Shown: positions 22,938 to 29,081 of the stretch, in pieces | Position numbering within the stretch: the first letter of the stretch is position 1 | Layout of the letters: each line of letters opens with the position of its first letter | Assembly: GCF_000719335.1 (NCBI RefSeq) | Contig: NZ_JOGB01000079.1 | Coordinates: 1-33,572, forward strand | Direction of reading: 5' to 3' | Length of the DNA: 33,572 nucleotides | Source of the DNA: Streptomyces sp. NRRL S-87 | GTDB taxonomy: Bacteria; Actinomycetota; Actinomycetes; Streptomycetales; Streptomycetaceae | Translations under genes and position numbers: made by a program | The notes under the pieces: generated by a model | What the model saw: only the letters and a program-made list of their open reading frames with translations | Told to the model about the DNA's origin: nothing | Databases searched by the model: none

Positions 22938-23886
22938 TCGGGTCACCGGGGCCGCGCCCCCGGGCCAGGCCGCGCCCCCGTTCCCGGCCGCGGAGCCGGA
23001 GGGGGACCCGGCGCCGCGCACCGGCGTCCGCGGGCCCCGCCCCGGCCCCCGCGCCGCGAGGACCGGCGCCGCCCGCCTCCTCTGGGCCGTGCCGCCCGTG
23101 GCCGTCCTCGGCCTGGTCTTCCTCTACCCCCTCACGCTCGTCGTCCGGCAGTCCCTGACGCCCGACGACCCCGATGCCGGGGCCTTCGACGCCTACGCCG
23201 CGGTGTTCCGGTCGGTCTCCTTCCGCGAGGCGCTCGGGAACACCGTGACGCTGGCCGCCGGTGCCACCGCCGGTTGCCTGCTGCTCGGCTTCACCCTGGC
23301 GCTGGTGATCGCCTTCGTGCCGTTCCCCGGTGCGCGCGCGGTGGCCAGGTTCATCGACGTGTTCCTCTCCTTCCCCTCCTTCCTCGTCACCCTCGCCCTG
23401 CTCTTCATCTACGGCACGGTCGGCATGGCCAACGGCCTGTGGACCGACGTCACCGGGGCCGCCGAAGGCCCGTTCCACTTCCTGACCACGCGCTGGGGCG
23501 TGCTGCTCGCGGAGATCACGTACTTCACCCCGTTCGTGATGCGCCCGCTGCTCGCCGCCTTCTCCCAGCTGGACACCGCCCAGCTGGAAGTGGCCGCCAG
23601 TCTCGGCGCCGGGCCCGCCCGGGTCGTGCGCCGGGTGGTCCTGCCCGAGTCCCTGCCGGCCCTCGCCGCCGGTGGCAGCCTCGTCCTGGTGATGTGCCTC
23701 AACGAGTTCGGGATCGTCCTGTTCACCGGCGCCAAGGGCGTCACGACCCTCCCGATGCTGGTCTACGGCAAGGCCATCCTCGAGTCCGACTACCCGGCCG
23801 CCTGCGTGGTCGCGGTCGTAGACATCGCGATATCCGTCGGCCTGTACGGCCTCTACCGGGTGGTGGGCAACCGTGCTGGTGCATAG
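22930..23886 (+). CDS. phnU: 2-aminoethylphosphonate-type ABC transporter, permease 1
   Basis: 318 aa from ATG 22930, overlapping the ATPase gene by 8 nt. A Pro/Ala-rich cytoplasmic tail of about 45 residues precedes six membrane helices of the binding-protein-dependent permease type. The ATPase-contacting EAA-like loop is VAASLGAGPARVVRRVVLP. FLSFPSFLVTLALLFIYGTVGMANGLW and GVLLAEITYFTPFVMRPLL are typical of the PhnU/PotB group. Translationally coupled to both neighbours. Confidence 0.84.
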   Translation: MRSRVTGAAPPGQAAPPFPAAEPEGDPAPRTGVRGPRPGPRAARTGAARLLWAVPPVAVLGLVFLYPLTLVVRQSLTPDDPDAGAFDAYAAVFRSVSFREALGNTVTLAAGATAGCLLLGFTLALVIAFVPFPGARAVARFIDVFLSFPSFLVTLALLFIYGTVGMANGLWTDVTGAAEGPFHFLTTRWGVLLAEITYFTPFVMRPLLAAFSQLDTAQLEVAASLGAGPARVVRRVVLPESLPALAAGGSLVLVMCLNEFGIVLFTGAKGVTTLPMLVYGKAILESDYPAACVVAVVDIAISVGLYGLYRVVGNRAGA

Positions 23887-24670
23887 CAAGGCCGGCCGCT
23901 GGGCCGCCTGGGGCCTGTTCTGGCTCCTCTTCCTGCCCCTGTTCGCCCTGCCGCTGCTGGTCGTCGTGGCCGCCTCGTTCGCCACGCACTGGTCCGGCGC
24001 CTTCCCCTCCGGCATGACCACCGGGCACTACGCGGCCGCCGTCCGCGGCGAGTCGCTCCAGGCCCTGGTCACCAGCCTCGTCACCGCCGTCACCGCCAGC
24101 CTGCTCGCCCTCGCCACCGGAACCTGGGCCGCGCTGGCCGGGTCCGCGCTCGGGACCCGTGGGAAGCGGCTGCTCGACGGGCTGTTCATGCTGCCGGTCG
24201 CGGTGCCCTCGGTGGTCGTCGGACTCGCCGTCCTGGTCGCCTTCAGCCGGCCCCCGCTGCTGCTCAACGGCACCAGCACCATCGTGGTCCTGGCGCACAC
24301 CGTCCTGGTCACCGCCTTCGCCCACCAGTCCGTCGCGGCCGCGCTGCGGCGCCTGGACCCGGCGTACGAGCAGGCCGCCGCCAGCCTGGGAGCCTCGCCC
24401 GCGTACGTCCTGTGGCGGGTCAGGCTGCCGCTCCTGCTGCCCTCGCTCAACGCGGCGGCCGGCCTCTGCTTCGCCCTCTCCATGGGCGAGTTGAGCGCCA
24501 CGATGATGCTCTACCCGCCCGACTGGGTGCCGCTGCCGGTCCGTATCTTCACTGCGACCGACCGTGGTTCGCTGCACGGCGGCTCGGCGGTGGCGGTGGT
24601 CCTCATGGCGACCACGCTGCTGGTCCTGCTGGCCGTCTCCCGCGTCCGTACGAAGGCCTCGTACCGCTAG
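23873..24670 (+). CDS. phnV: 2-aminoethylphosphonate-type ABC transporter, permease 2
   Basis: 265 aa from GTG 23873, overlapping the first permease gene by 14 nt; GTG 23879 is an equally possible start. Six membrane helices with the EAA-like loop QAAASLGASPAYVLWRVRLPLLLPS and the PotC/PhnV-type FALSMGELSATMMLYPPDW, whose GELSATMMLYPP resembles PhnV proteins. It pairs with the upstream permease to form the channel. Last gene of the tightly coupled part of the operon. Confidence 0.84.
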   Translation: MLVHSKAGRWAAWGLFWLLFLPLFALPLLVVVAASFATHWSGAFPSGMTTGHYAAAVRGESLQALVTSLVTAVTASLLALATGTWAALAGSALGTRGKRLLDGLFMLPVAVPSVVVGLAVLVAFSRPPLLLNGTSTIVVLAHTVLVTAFAHQSVAAALRRLDPAYEQAAASLGASPAYVLWRVRLPLLLPSLNAAAGLCFALSMGELSATMMLYPPDWVPLPVRIFTATDRGSLHGGSAVAVVLMATTLLVLLAVSRVRTKASYR

Positions 24671-24732
24671 CTCCCGACGAGGCCCCCGTACCGAAGCCCC
24701 CACGCCGCACCACCCCGCCCCAGACCGCACCA

Positions 24733-24791
24733 CCCCGCACCGCCGACGCGCCACCCCGCACCGCCGACGCACCGCCCCGCACCGCCGACGC
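24733..24791. repeat. 21-bp tandem repeats between phnV and phnS
   Basis: CCCCGCACCGCCGACGC begins at 24733, 24754 and 24775, an exact 21-bp period with a degenerate copy before it. It fills much of the 198-bp gap 24671-24868; no gene or promoter is evident there. Confidence 0.85.
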
Positions 24792-24868
24792 ACCTGCCTG
24801 CGCCACCGCACCGCCCGCACCCCCCGCCCCACCCCGCTCCGCGTGCCTCCCGAGGAGAACGACACCCC

Positions 24869-25942
24869 ATGTCCCGCCACCACCTGCTGCGCGCCTGCGC
24901 CGCCGCCACCACGGCCCTCACCCTCTCCGCCGCCCTGTCCGCCTGCGACGCCGCGTCCTCCGACGGCAAGGGCGGCGACGCCGAGGTCGTCACCGTCTAC
25001 AGCGCCGACGGCCTCAAGGGCGAGAACGGCGACGGCTGGTACGACAAGGTCTTCGCCGACTTCACGAAGAAGACCGGCATCGAGGTCAAGTACGTCGAGG
25101 GCGGCTCCGGCGAGATGGTGCAGCGCGCCGTCCGCGAGAAGTCCAACACCCAGGCCGACGTGCTCGTCACGCTCCCGCCCTTCATCCAGCAGGCCGCCGG
25201 CAAGGGCCTGCTGACGAAGTACCAGCCCCAGGGGTCCGGCCAGGTCAACGGCGGCGACAAGGGCGCCGACGGCCTGTGGACCTCGGTCGTCAACAACTAC
25301 TTCGGCTTCGTCTACAACAAGAAGGAGCTCACCAAGGCGCCCACGACCTGGGAGGAGCTGCTGGACGCCACGTACAAGGGCAAGCTGCAGTACTCGACGC
25401 CCGGCGTCGCCGGCGACGGCACCGCCGTGCTCATCAAGGCCATGCACGACTTCGGCGGACAGGCCCCCGCCCTCGCGTACCTGAAGAAGCTCCAGGCCAA
25501 CAGCGTCGGCCCGTCCTCCTCCACCAGCAAGCTCGCACCGAAGACCGACAAGGGCGAGATCCTGGTTGCCAACGGCGACGTGCAGATGAACTTCGCCCAG
25601 TCCAAGACCATGCCGAACCTCGGCATCTGGTTCCCCGCCAAGGCCGGCGGCAAGCCCACCACCTTCGCCCTCCCGTACGCGGCCGGCCTGGTAGCCGACG
25701 GCCCGCACACCGAGAACGGCAAGAAGCTCCTCGACTACCTCCTCAGCCCCGAGGCCCAGAAGCTCGTCAGCTCGGTCGGCGGCGGCTTCCCGGCCCGTAC
25801 GGACGTCAAGCCCACCGACGCCAACGCCGTGGAACTGACGCGCCTGATGGGCGGTGTCGAGGTCTTCGAGCCCGACTGGGCCGACATCGACGAGAACCTC
25901 ACCTCCTACGTCGATGCGTGGAAGTCCGCCACCGGAAGCTGA
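24869..25942 (+). CDS. phnS: 2-aminoethylphosphonate-type ABC transporter, substrate-binding lipoprotein
   Basis: 357 aa from ATG 24869, with GAGGAG about 11 nt upstream. A lipoprotein signal ends in LSAC with Cys26 as lipid anchor. The remaining sequence is a type II periplasmic-binding fold of the iron/putrescine/AEP group: VVTVYSADGLKG, EVKYVEGGSGEMVQRAV, ADVLVTLPPFIQQAAGKGLL, NYFGFVYNKKEL and GLVADGPHTENGKKLLDYLLS. The ADVLVTLPPF and NNYFGFVYN segments match aminoethylphosphonate-binding proteins as I recall them. Downstream hairpin and operator-like site end the unit. Iron(III) or thiamine uptake would be the main alternatives without the phosphonate enzymes. Confidence 0.83.
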   Translation: MSRHHLLRACAAATTALTLSAALSACDAASSDGKGGDAEVVTVYSADGLKGENGDGWYDKVFADFTKKTGIEVKYVEGGSGEMVQRAVREKSNTQADVLVTLPPFIQQAAGKGLLTKYQPQGSGQVNGGDKGADGLWTSVVNNYFGFVYNKKELTKAPTTWEELLDATYKGKLQYSTPGVAGDGTAVLIKAMHDFGGQAPALAYLKKLQANSVGPSSSTSKLAPKTDKGEILVANGDVQMNFAQSKTMPNLGIWFPAKAGGKPTTFALPYAAGLVADGPHTENGKKLLDYLLSPEAQKLVSSVGGGFPARTDVKPTDANAVELTRLMGGVEVFEPDWADIDENLTSYVDAWKSATGS

Positions 25943-25952
25943 CGCGTCACCT

Positions 25953-25972
25953 GCCGGTCACCCCTGACCGGC
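25953..25972 (+). terminator. terminator of the phosphonate operon
   Basis: Perfect 8-bp stem GCCGGTCA-CCCC-TGACCGGC, 10 nt after the phnS stop, followed 8 nt later by GTTTTC. Confidence 0.7.
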
Positions 25973-25986
25973 GGCATGACGTTTTC

Positions 25987-26005
25987 GATAACGGGTCTGG
26001 ACCGA
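25987..26005. promoter_or_regulatory. candidate GntR operator 2
   Basis: GATAACGGGTCTGGACCGA shares the 12-mer GATAACGGGTCT with operator 1 at 19847 and completes a GGTC-TG-GACC palindrome. It lies just after the phnS terminator and about 115 bp upstream of the NagD-like promoter. Confidence 0.5.
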
Positions 26006-26104
26006 AAGGGGGTGGCGGCGGGACGGCCCGCCGCCACGGCGACCTCCACCGGCGCCCTGGTGACCGGCCCGCGGACGCCCGCGTCGTCCGCCGATCAAAC
26101 TCGC

Positions 26105-26121
26105 TAGGGTGGTACAGACCA
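26105..26121 (+). promoter_or_regulatory. -10 box with candidate GntR operator 3
   Basis: TAGGGT (26105-26110) is a good streptomycete -10; overlapping its last base is TGGT-ACAG-ACCA (26110-26121), which matches the core TGGTCTAGACCA in 10 of 12 positions and would cover the transcription start. Confidence 0.45.
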
Positions 26122-26166
26122 GAGACCCGCGAGGTCAGAGGCCACCGCAGAGCGGAGAACAGTCCC

Positions 26167-26946
26167 GTGGCAGAGCGCAAGCCGATCGAATCCTGGCTCA
26201 CGGACATGGACGGCGTCCTCATTCACGAGGGCACCCCCATCCCCGGCGCCGACGCCTTCATCAAGCGGCTGCGCGACTCCGGCAGGCCGTTCCTGGTCCT
26301 GACCAACAACTCCATCTATACGCCCCGCGACCTCCAGGCCCGGCTCCAGCGCATGGGGCTCGACGTACCGGTCGAGAACATCTGGACCTCCGCCCTGGCC
26401 ACCGCCAAGTTCCTCGACGCCCAGCGCCCCGGCGGCACGGCGTACGTCATCGGCGAGGCCGGCCTGACCACCGCGCTGCACGACATCGGCTACGTGCTGA
26501 CCGACCACGACCCCGACTACGTGGTGCTGGGCGAGACCCGCACGTACTCCTTCGAGGCGATGACGAAGGCGGTCCGGCTCATCAACGGGGGCGCCCGCTT
26601 CATCTGCACCAACCCGGACGAGACCGGACCGAGCACCGAGGGCCCGCTGCCCGCCACCGGCGCCGTCGCCGCGCTCATCACCAAGGCCACGGGCAAGCGG
26701 CCGTACTTCGCCGGCAAGCCCAACCCCCTGATGATGCGCACCGGCCTGAACGCCATTGGCGCGCACTCCGAGACGAGCGCGATGATCGGCGACCGGATGG
26801 ACACGGACGTGCTCGCGGGCCTGGAGGCCGGCATGGAGACGTTCCTGGTGCTGACGGGGCTGACGACCACCGCGGACGTCGACCGCTTCCCGTACCGGCC
26901 CTCGCACACGGTGAACTCGATCGCGGACCTCGTCGACCTGATCTGA
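26167..26946 (+). CDS. HAD-IIA (NagD-like) phosphatase
   Basis: 259 aa from GTG 26167, with GGAG 9 nt upstream. HAD motif I is TDMDGVLI (nucleophile Asp13, acid Asp15), motif II LVLTNNS, motif III AGKPNPLMM and motif IV IGDRMDTDV; the C2 cap between motifs II and III carries YVVLGETRTYSFEAMTKAV and CTNPDETGPSTEGPLPATGA. Length and motifs fit the NagD/p-nitrophenyl phosphatase subfamily, which removes phosphate from nucleotides or sugar phosphates. It has its own promoter. The DasR-type sites upstream raise the possibility of a link to aminosugar or phosphonate control, but this is inference. Confidence 0.86.
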   Translation: MAERKPIESWLTDMDGVLIHEGTPIPGADAFIKRLRDSGRPFLVLTNNSIYTPRDLQARLQRMGLDVPVENIWTSALATAKFLDAQRPGGTAYVIGEAGLTTALHDIGYVLTDHDPDYVVLGETRTYSFEAMTKAVRLINGGARFICTNPDETGPSTEGPLPATGAVAALITKATGKRPYFAGKPNPLMMRTGLNAIGAHSETSAMIGDRMDTDVLAGLEAGMETFLVLTGLTTTADVDRFPYRPSHTVNSIADLVDLI

Positions 26947-26960
26947 GGTCCCGGTCCTCC

Positions 26961-27003
26961 GCGGCCCGGCATCCGCACTGCTCAGTACGGGTGTCCGGGC
27001 CGC
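26961..27003 (+). terminator. hairpin after the NagD-like gene (terminator or attenuator)
   Basis: GCGGCCCGG (26961-26969) pairs with CCGGGCCGC (26995-27003), and the stem extends inwards (CATCCG with CGGGTG). No T run follows. It begins 14 nt after the stop of the NagD-like gene and overlaps a second hairpin. Confidence 0.55.
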
Positions 27004-27011
27004 ACCCGTAC
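26985..27011 (+). promoter_or_regulatory. competing hairpin, possible anti-terminator or operator
   Basis: Perfect 9-bp arms GTACGGGTG (26985-26993) and CACCCGTAC (27003-27011). Its 9-nt loop is the 3' arm of the preceding hairpin, so the two cannot form fully together except as a pseudoknot. A third small hairpin GAGCG-ACA-CGCTC follows at 27016-27028. Confidence 0.5.
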
Positions 27012-27054
27012 GGACGAGCGACACGCTCCACGGGATGCGCGGGCGGACACGGTG

Positions 27055-27084
27055 CGTGAACCTGCCAATACCAGGAGGTTCACG
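27055..27084 (+). promoter_or_regulatory. hairpin masking the ribosome binding site of the surface-protein gene
   Basis: CGTGAACC (27055-27062) pairs perfectly with GGTTCACG (27077-27084), which touches the ATG at 27085. The loop and 3' arm contain the AGGAGG (27073-27078), so the folded leader would limit ribosome access. Confidence 0.65.
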
Positions 27085-27957
27085 ATGCGCACTGCTCTTC
27101 TCGCGCTCCGTGCCACCGGGGCGGCCGTCGCCCTGCTGGCCGGGGCCGCCGCCACCGCCCCGTTCGCCCACGCCACCGCCCCCTTCGCCCAGGCCGAGGA
27201 CAACGACAGCGACCACGGACGTGACCACGAGGGAGGCCGCGACGGCGGCCGCGACGGTGGCCGAGACGGTGGCCGAGACCGCGACGGTGGTCGCGGCTCG
27301 GTCTGGGTCTCTCCGCAGGCCGCCTCGCCGGGCGCGCAGGTCGAGCTGCGCGTCGACGGCTGCGACGGCACGAGGGGTTCGGCGAAGTCGCCGGTCTTCG
27401 TCGCCGACGCCGAGCTGTCCGGCCGCGACGGGGGCGGCAATCCGCTCTACGGCGAGGCGATGATCAGCTCCCGCGCGCAGCCGGGCTGGCACACGATCCG
27501 GGTGACCTGCGACGGCCACGAGGGCCGCGCCACCGGCTCGATCCAGGTCCTCTCCCACGGCGGCGACCACGACGGGGGCCATGACCAGCCCTCGCACCAC
27601 TCCACCCCGTACTGGCCGGTGCACGCCGGCGGCGGCGGAATGGCGGAGGAACTGGCCAAGCGGGAGATCGGGAAGGACGGCGGGGCGGGAGCCGGCACCG
27701 GAGCGGATGCGGGCGCAGGCGCGGGTGCTGGTGCCGGTGCCGGTGCTGGTTCGGGTGCCGTCGCCAAGGACGTGCCCGCCGGCGCGCAGGCGGCCCCGGC
27801 CGCCGAGGAGCACAAGCCCGCCGCCGCCCGGCACGAGGGTCCGGAGGACGGCCCGGGCCTGCCGCACACCGTGATCGGCGCGGTGCTCGCGGCGGCCGCC
27901 ACCATCGCCGTCGCCGGCCGGGCGCTGAGGCTGCGGCGCCGCCGCAGCGGCCAGTGA
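27085..27957 (+). CDS. secreted Gly-rich surface protein with atypical LPHTV sorting signal
   Basis: 290 aa from ATG 27085, with AGGAGG 6 nt upstream. Signal peptide about residues 1-37. Residues 45-70 are Asp/Gly/Arg repeats (DGGR four times), 72-155 an Ig-like domain with a Cys93-Cys142 pair (SVWVSPQAASPGAQVELRV, WHTIRVTCDGHEG), 158-180 His/Asp-rich and 200-222 Gly/Ala repeats. The C-terminus has LPHTV (259-263), a hydrophobic helix (264-279) and a basic tail: the layout of a sortase substrate, but with Val replacing the Gly of LPxTG. The next gene, 24 bp downstream, is a class F sortase, so this is probably its dedicated substrate. His/Asp-rich parts could bind metal. Confidence 0.8.
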   Translation: MRTALLALRATGAAVALLAGAAATAPFAHATAPFAQAEDNDSDHGRDHEGGRDGGRDGGRDGGRDRDGGRGSVWVSPQAASPGAQVELRVDGCDGTRGSAKSPVFVADAELSGRDGGGNPLYGEAMISSRAQPGWHTIRVTCDGHEGRATGSIQVLSHGGDHDGGHDQPSHHSTPYWPVHAGGGGMAEELAKREIGKDGGAGAGTGADAGAGAGAGAGAGAGSGAVAKDVPAGAQAAPAAEEHKPAAARHEGPEDGPGLPHTVIGAVLAAAATIAVAGRALRLRRRRSGQ

Positions 27958-27981
27958 CGCCGGCCGGGGCGGGCGGCTGAC

Positions 27982-28641
27982 GTGGCGGGCGCCGAGCGCC
28001 CCCGGGGCGGCGGTCGGCTGCTGACCGGCGCGGCCTGGGCCGTCATCGTCCTCGGCCTGTGGCTGTGGGGGCGGGAGATCACGGACGTGCCGGGCCCCGC
28101 CGCGGGCACCGGTTCGGCCGGATCGGCCCTCGTCCTCGGCCTGCCCGCCCCGCACGCTCCGCTCCCGGGCGCGGCGCCGCCGCAGCGGGTGGACGTGGGG
28201 TCCATAGGCGTCCAGGCCCCGGTTGTCCCCCGGGGCCTGGACAAGGACGGCGCGGTCGACCCGCCCCCGTACGAGCAGCCGGGCACCGTCGGCTGGTTCG
28301 GCTCGGGCACCCGCCCGGGCGCGGCGGGCGCGGCGCTGCTGGTGGGCCACGTGGACACGCGCTCCAAGCCGGCGGTGTTCTACGGGCTGAGCGCGACGCA
28401 GGTGGGGGAGAAGGTGCGGGTGCTGCGGGCCGACGGGGTGGTGGCGGAGTTCACCGTCGAGGACGTGCGCGTCTACGAGCGCGACCGCTTCGACGCGGCC
28501 AAGGTGTACGGGCCGCGGGTGCCGGGGCGGGCGGAGCTGCGGCTGATCACCTGCGGCGGCACGTACGACAAGACGGCGAAGGAGTACACGGCCAACGTGG
28601 TGGTCTCGGCGTACCTGACGGACGTCGTGCGCGCGAAGTAG
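27982..28641 (+). CDS. class F sortase
   Basis: 219 aa from GTG 27982; the ribosome binding site is weak, so coupling to the upstream gene is likely. One membrane helix (about residues 14-29), a linker, then the sortase fold: VDVGSIGVQAPVVPRGLDKDG, PPYEQPGTVGWFGSGTRPG, catalytic His123 in LLVGHVDTRS and Cys191 in LITCGGTYD. These are class F hallmarks. Between Cys191 and the last five residues there is no Arg; Lys197 and Lys200 occur where the catalytic Arg strand is expected, so the active-site Arg may be replaced or lie elsewhere. It should attach the neighbouring LPHTV protein to the wall. Confidence 0.84.
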   Translation: MAGAERPRGGGRLLTGAAWAVIVLGLWLWGREITDVPGPAAGTGSAGSALVLGLPAPHAPLPGAAPPQRVDVGSIGVQAPVVPRGLDKDGAVDPPPYEQPGTVGWFGSGTRPGAAGAALLVGHVDTRSKPAVFYGLSATQVGEKVRVLRADGVVAEFTVEDVRVYERDRFDAAKVYGPRVPGRAELRLITCGGTYDKTAKEYTANVVVSAYLTDVVRAK

Positions 28642-28668
28642 CCGCACGCCGAGGGGCGTGGGGTGGGG

Positions 28669-28765
28669 GCACGGTCCACCGGAGGTGAAGTGGCCGCACG
28701 GTCCACCGGGAGGTGAAGTGGGCGCACGGTCCACCGGGAGGTGAAGTGGGCGCACGGTCCACCGG
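28669..28765. repeat. 28-bp tandem repeats, four copies
   Basis: GCACGGTCCACCGG begins at 28669, 28696, 28724 and 28752 (periods 27, 28, 28); each full unit contains CACC-GGGA-GGTG, a small stem. The 321-bp stretch 28642-28962 holds this array, a GC-rich spacer and the tRNA terminator; no gene is seen. Confidence 0.88.
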
Positions 28766-28923
28766 AGTGGCACCGGGCCCGGCCGGGAGCCCGCCCGGAC
28801 CGCCGGCCGGGCCGGTCCTCGACCGCGGGCGCGCCCGGACTGCGGGAGGAGTCCGGGGACCGGCGCGGGAGGTCGGAAGGTGCGGGTGGTCCGAAACCAC
28901 CATAGAGCCAATACGACAATACG

Positions 28924-28955
28924 AAGAAGCCCCTCGCATACGCGAGGGGCTTCTT
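28924..28955 (-). terminator. terminator of tRNA-Lys
   Basis: Perfect 14-bp stem (28924-28937 with 28942-28955) and a 4-nt loop, 7 nt beyond the tRNA 3' end on the minus strand. Confidence 0.88.
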
Positions 28956-28962
28956 CCGTCTG

Positions 28963-29036
28963 TGCGCCGCCAGGGACTCGAACCCCGGACCCGCTGATTA
29001 AGAGTCAGCTGCTCTAACCAACTGAGCTAGCGGCGC
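28963..29036 (-). tRNA. tRNA-Lys (anticodon CTT)
   Basis: 74 nt on the minus strand. Acceptor arms GCGCCGC (29036-29030) and GCGGCGC (28970-28964) pair fully, with discriminator A at 28963. The D-loop reads AGTTGGTTAGAGC, the anticodon loop CTCTTAA gives CTT for Lys, and the T-arm has GGTTCGAGTCC. The CCA end is not encoded. Confidence 0.96.
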
Positions 29037-29081
29037 CTGATGCCTCGCCAGATGGATCTCCAGGGGAGTGGACGGAGCCGC

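Noticed and set aside
24412..26166. Frame-extended version of the NagD-like protein over phnV and phnS
   Set aside because: The upstream part is out-of-frame shadow of the transporter genes; GTG 26167 has a ribosome binding site and begins the HAD motif region.
28669..28765. CRISPR array
   Set aside because: Units are contiguous 27-28-bp tandem copies without unique spacers and no cas gene is present.
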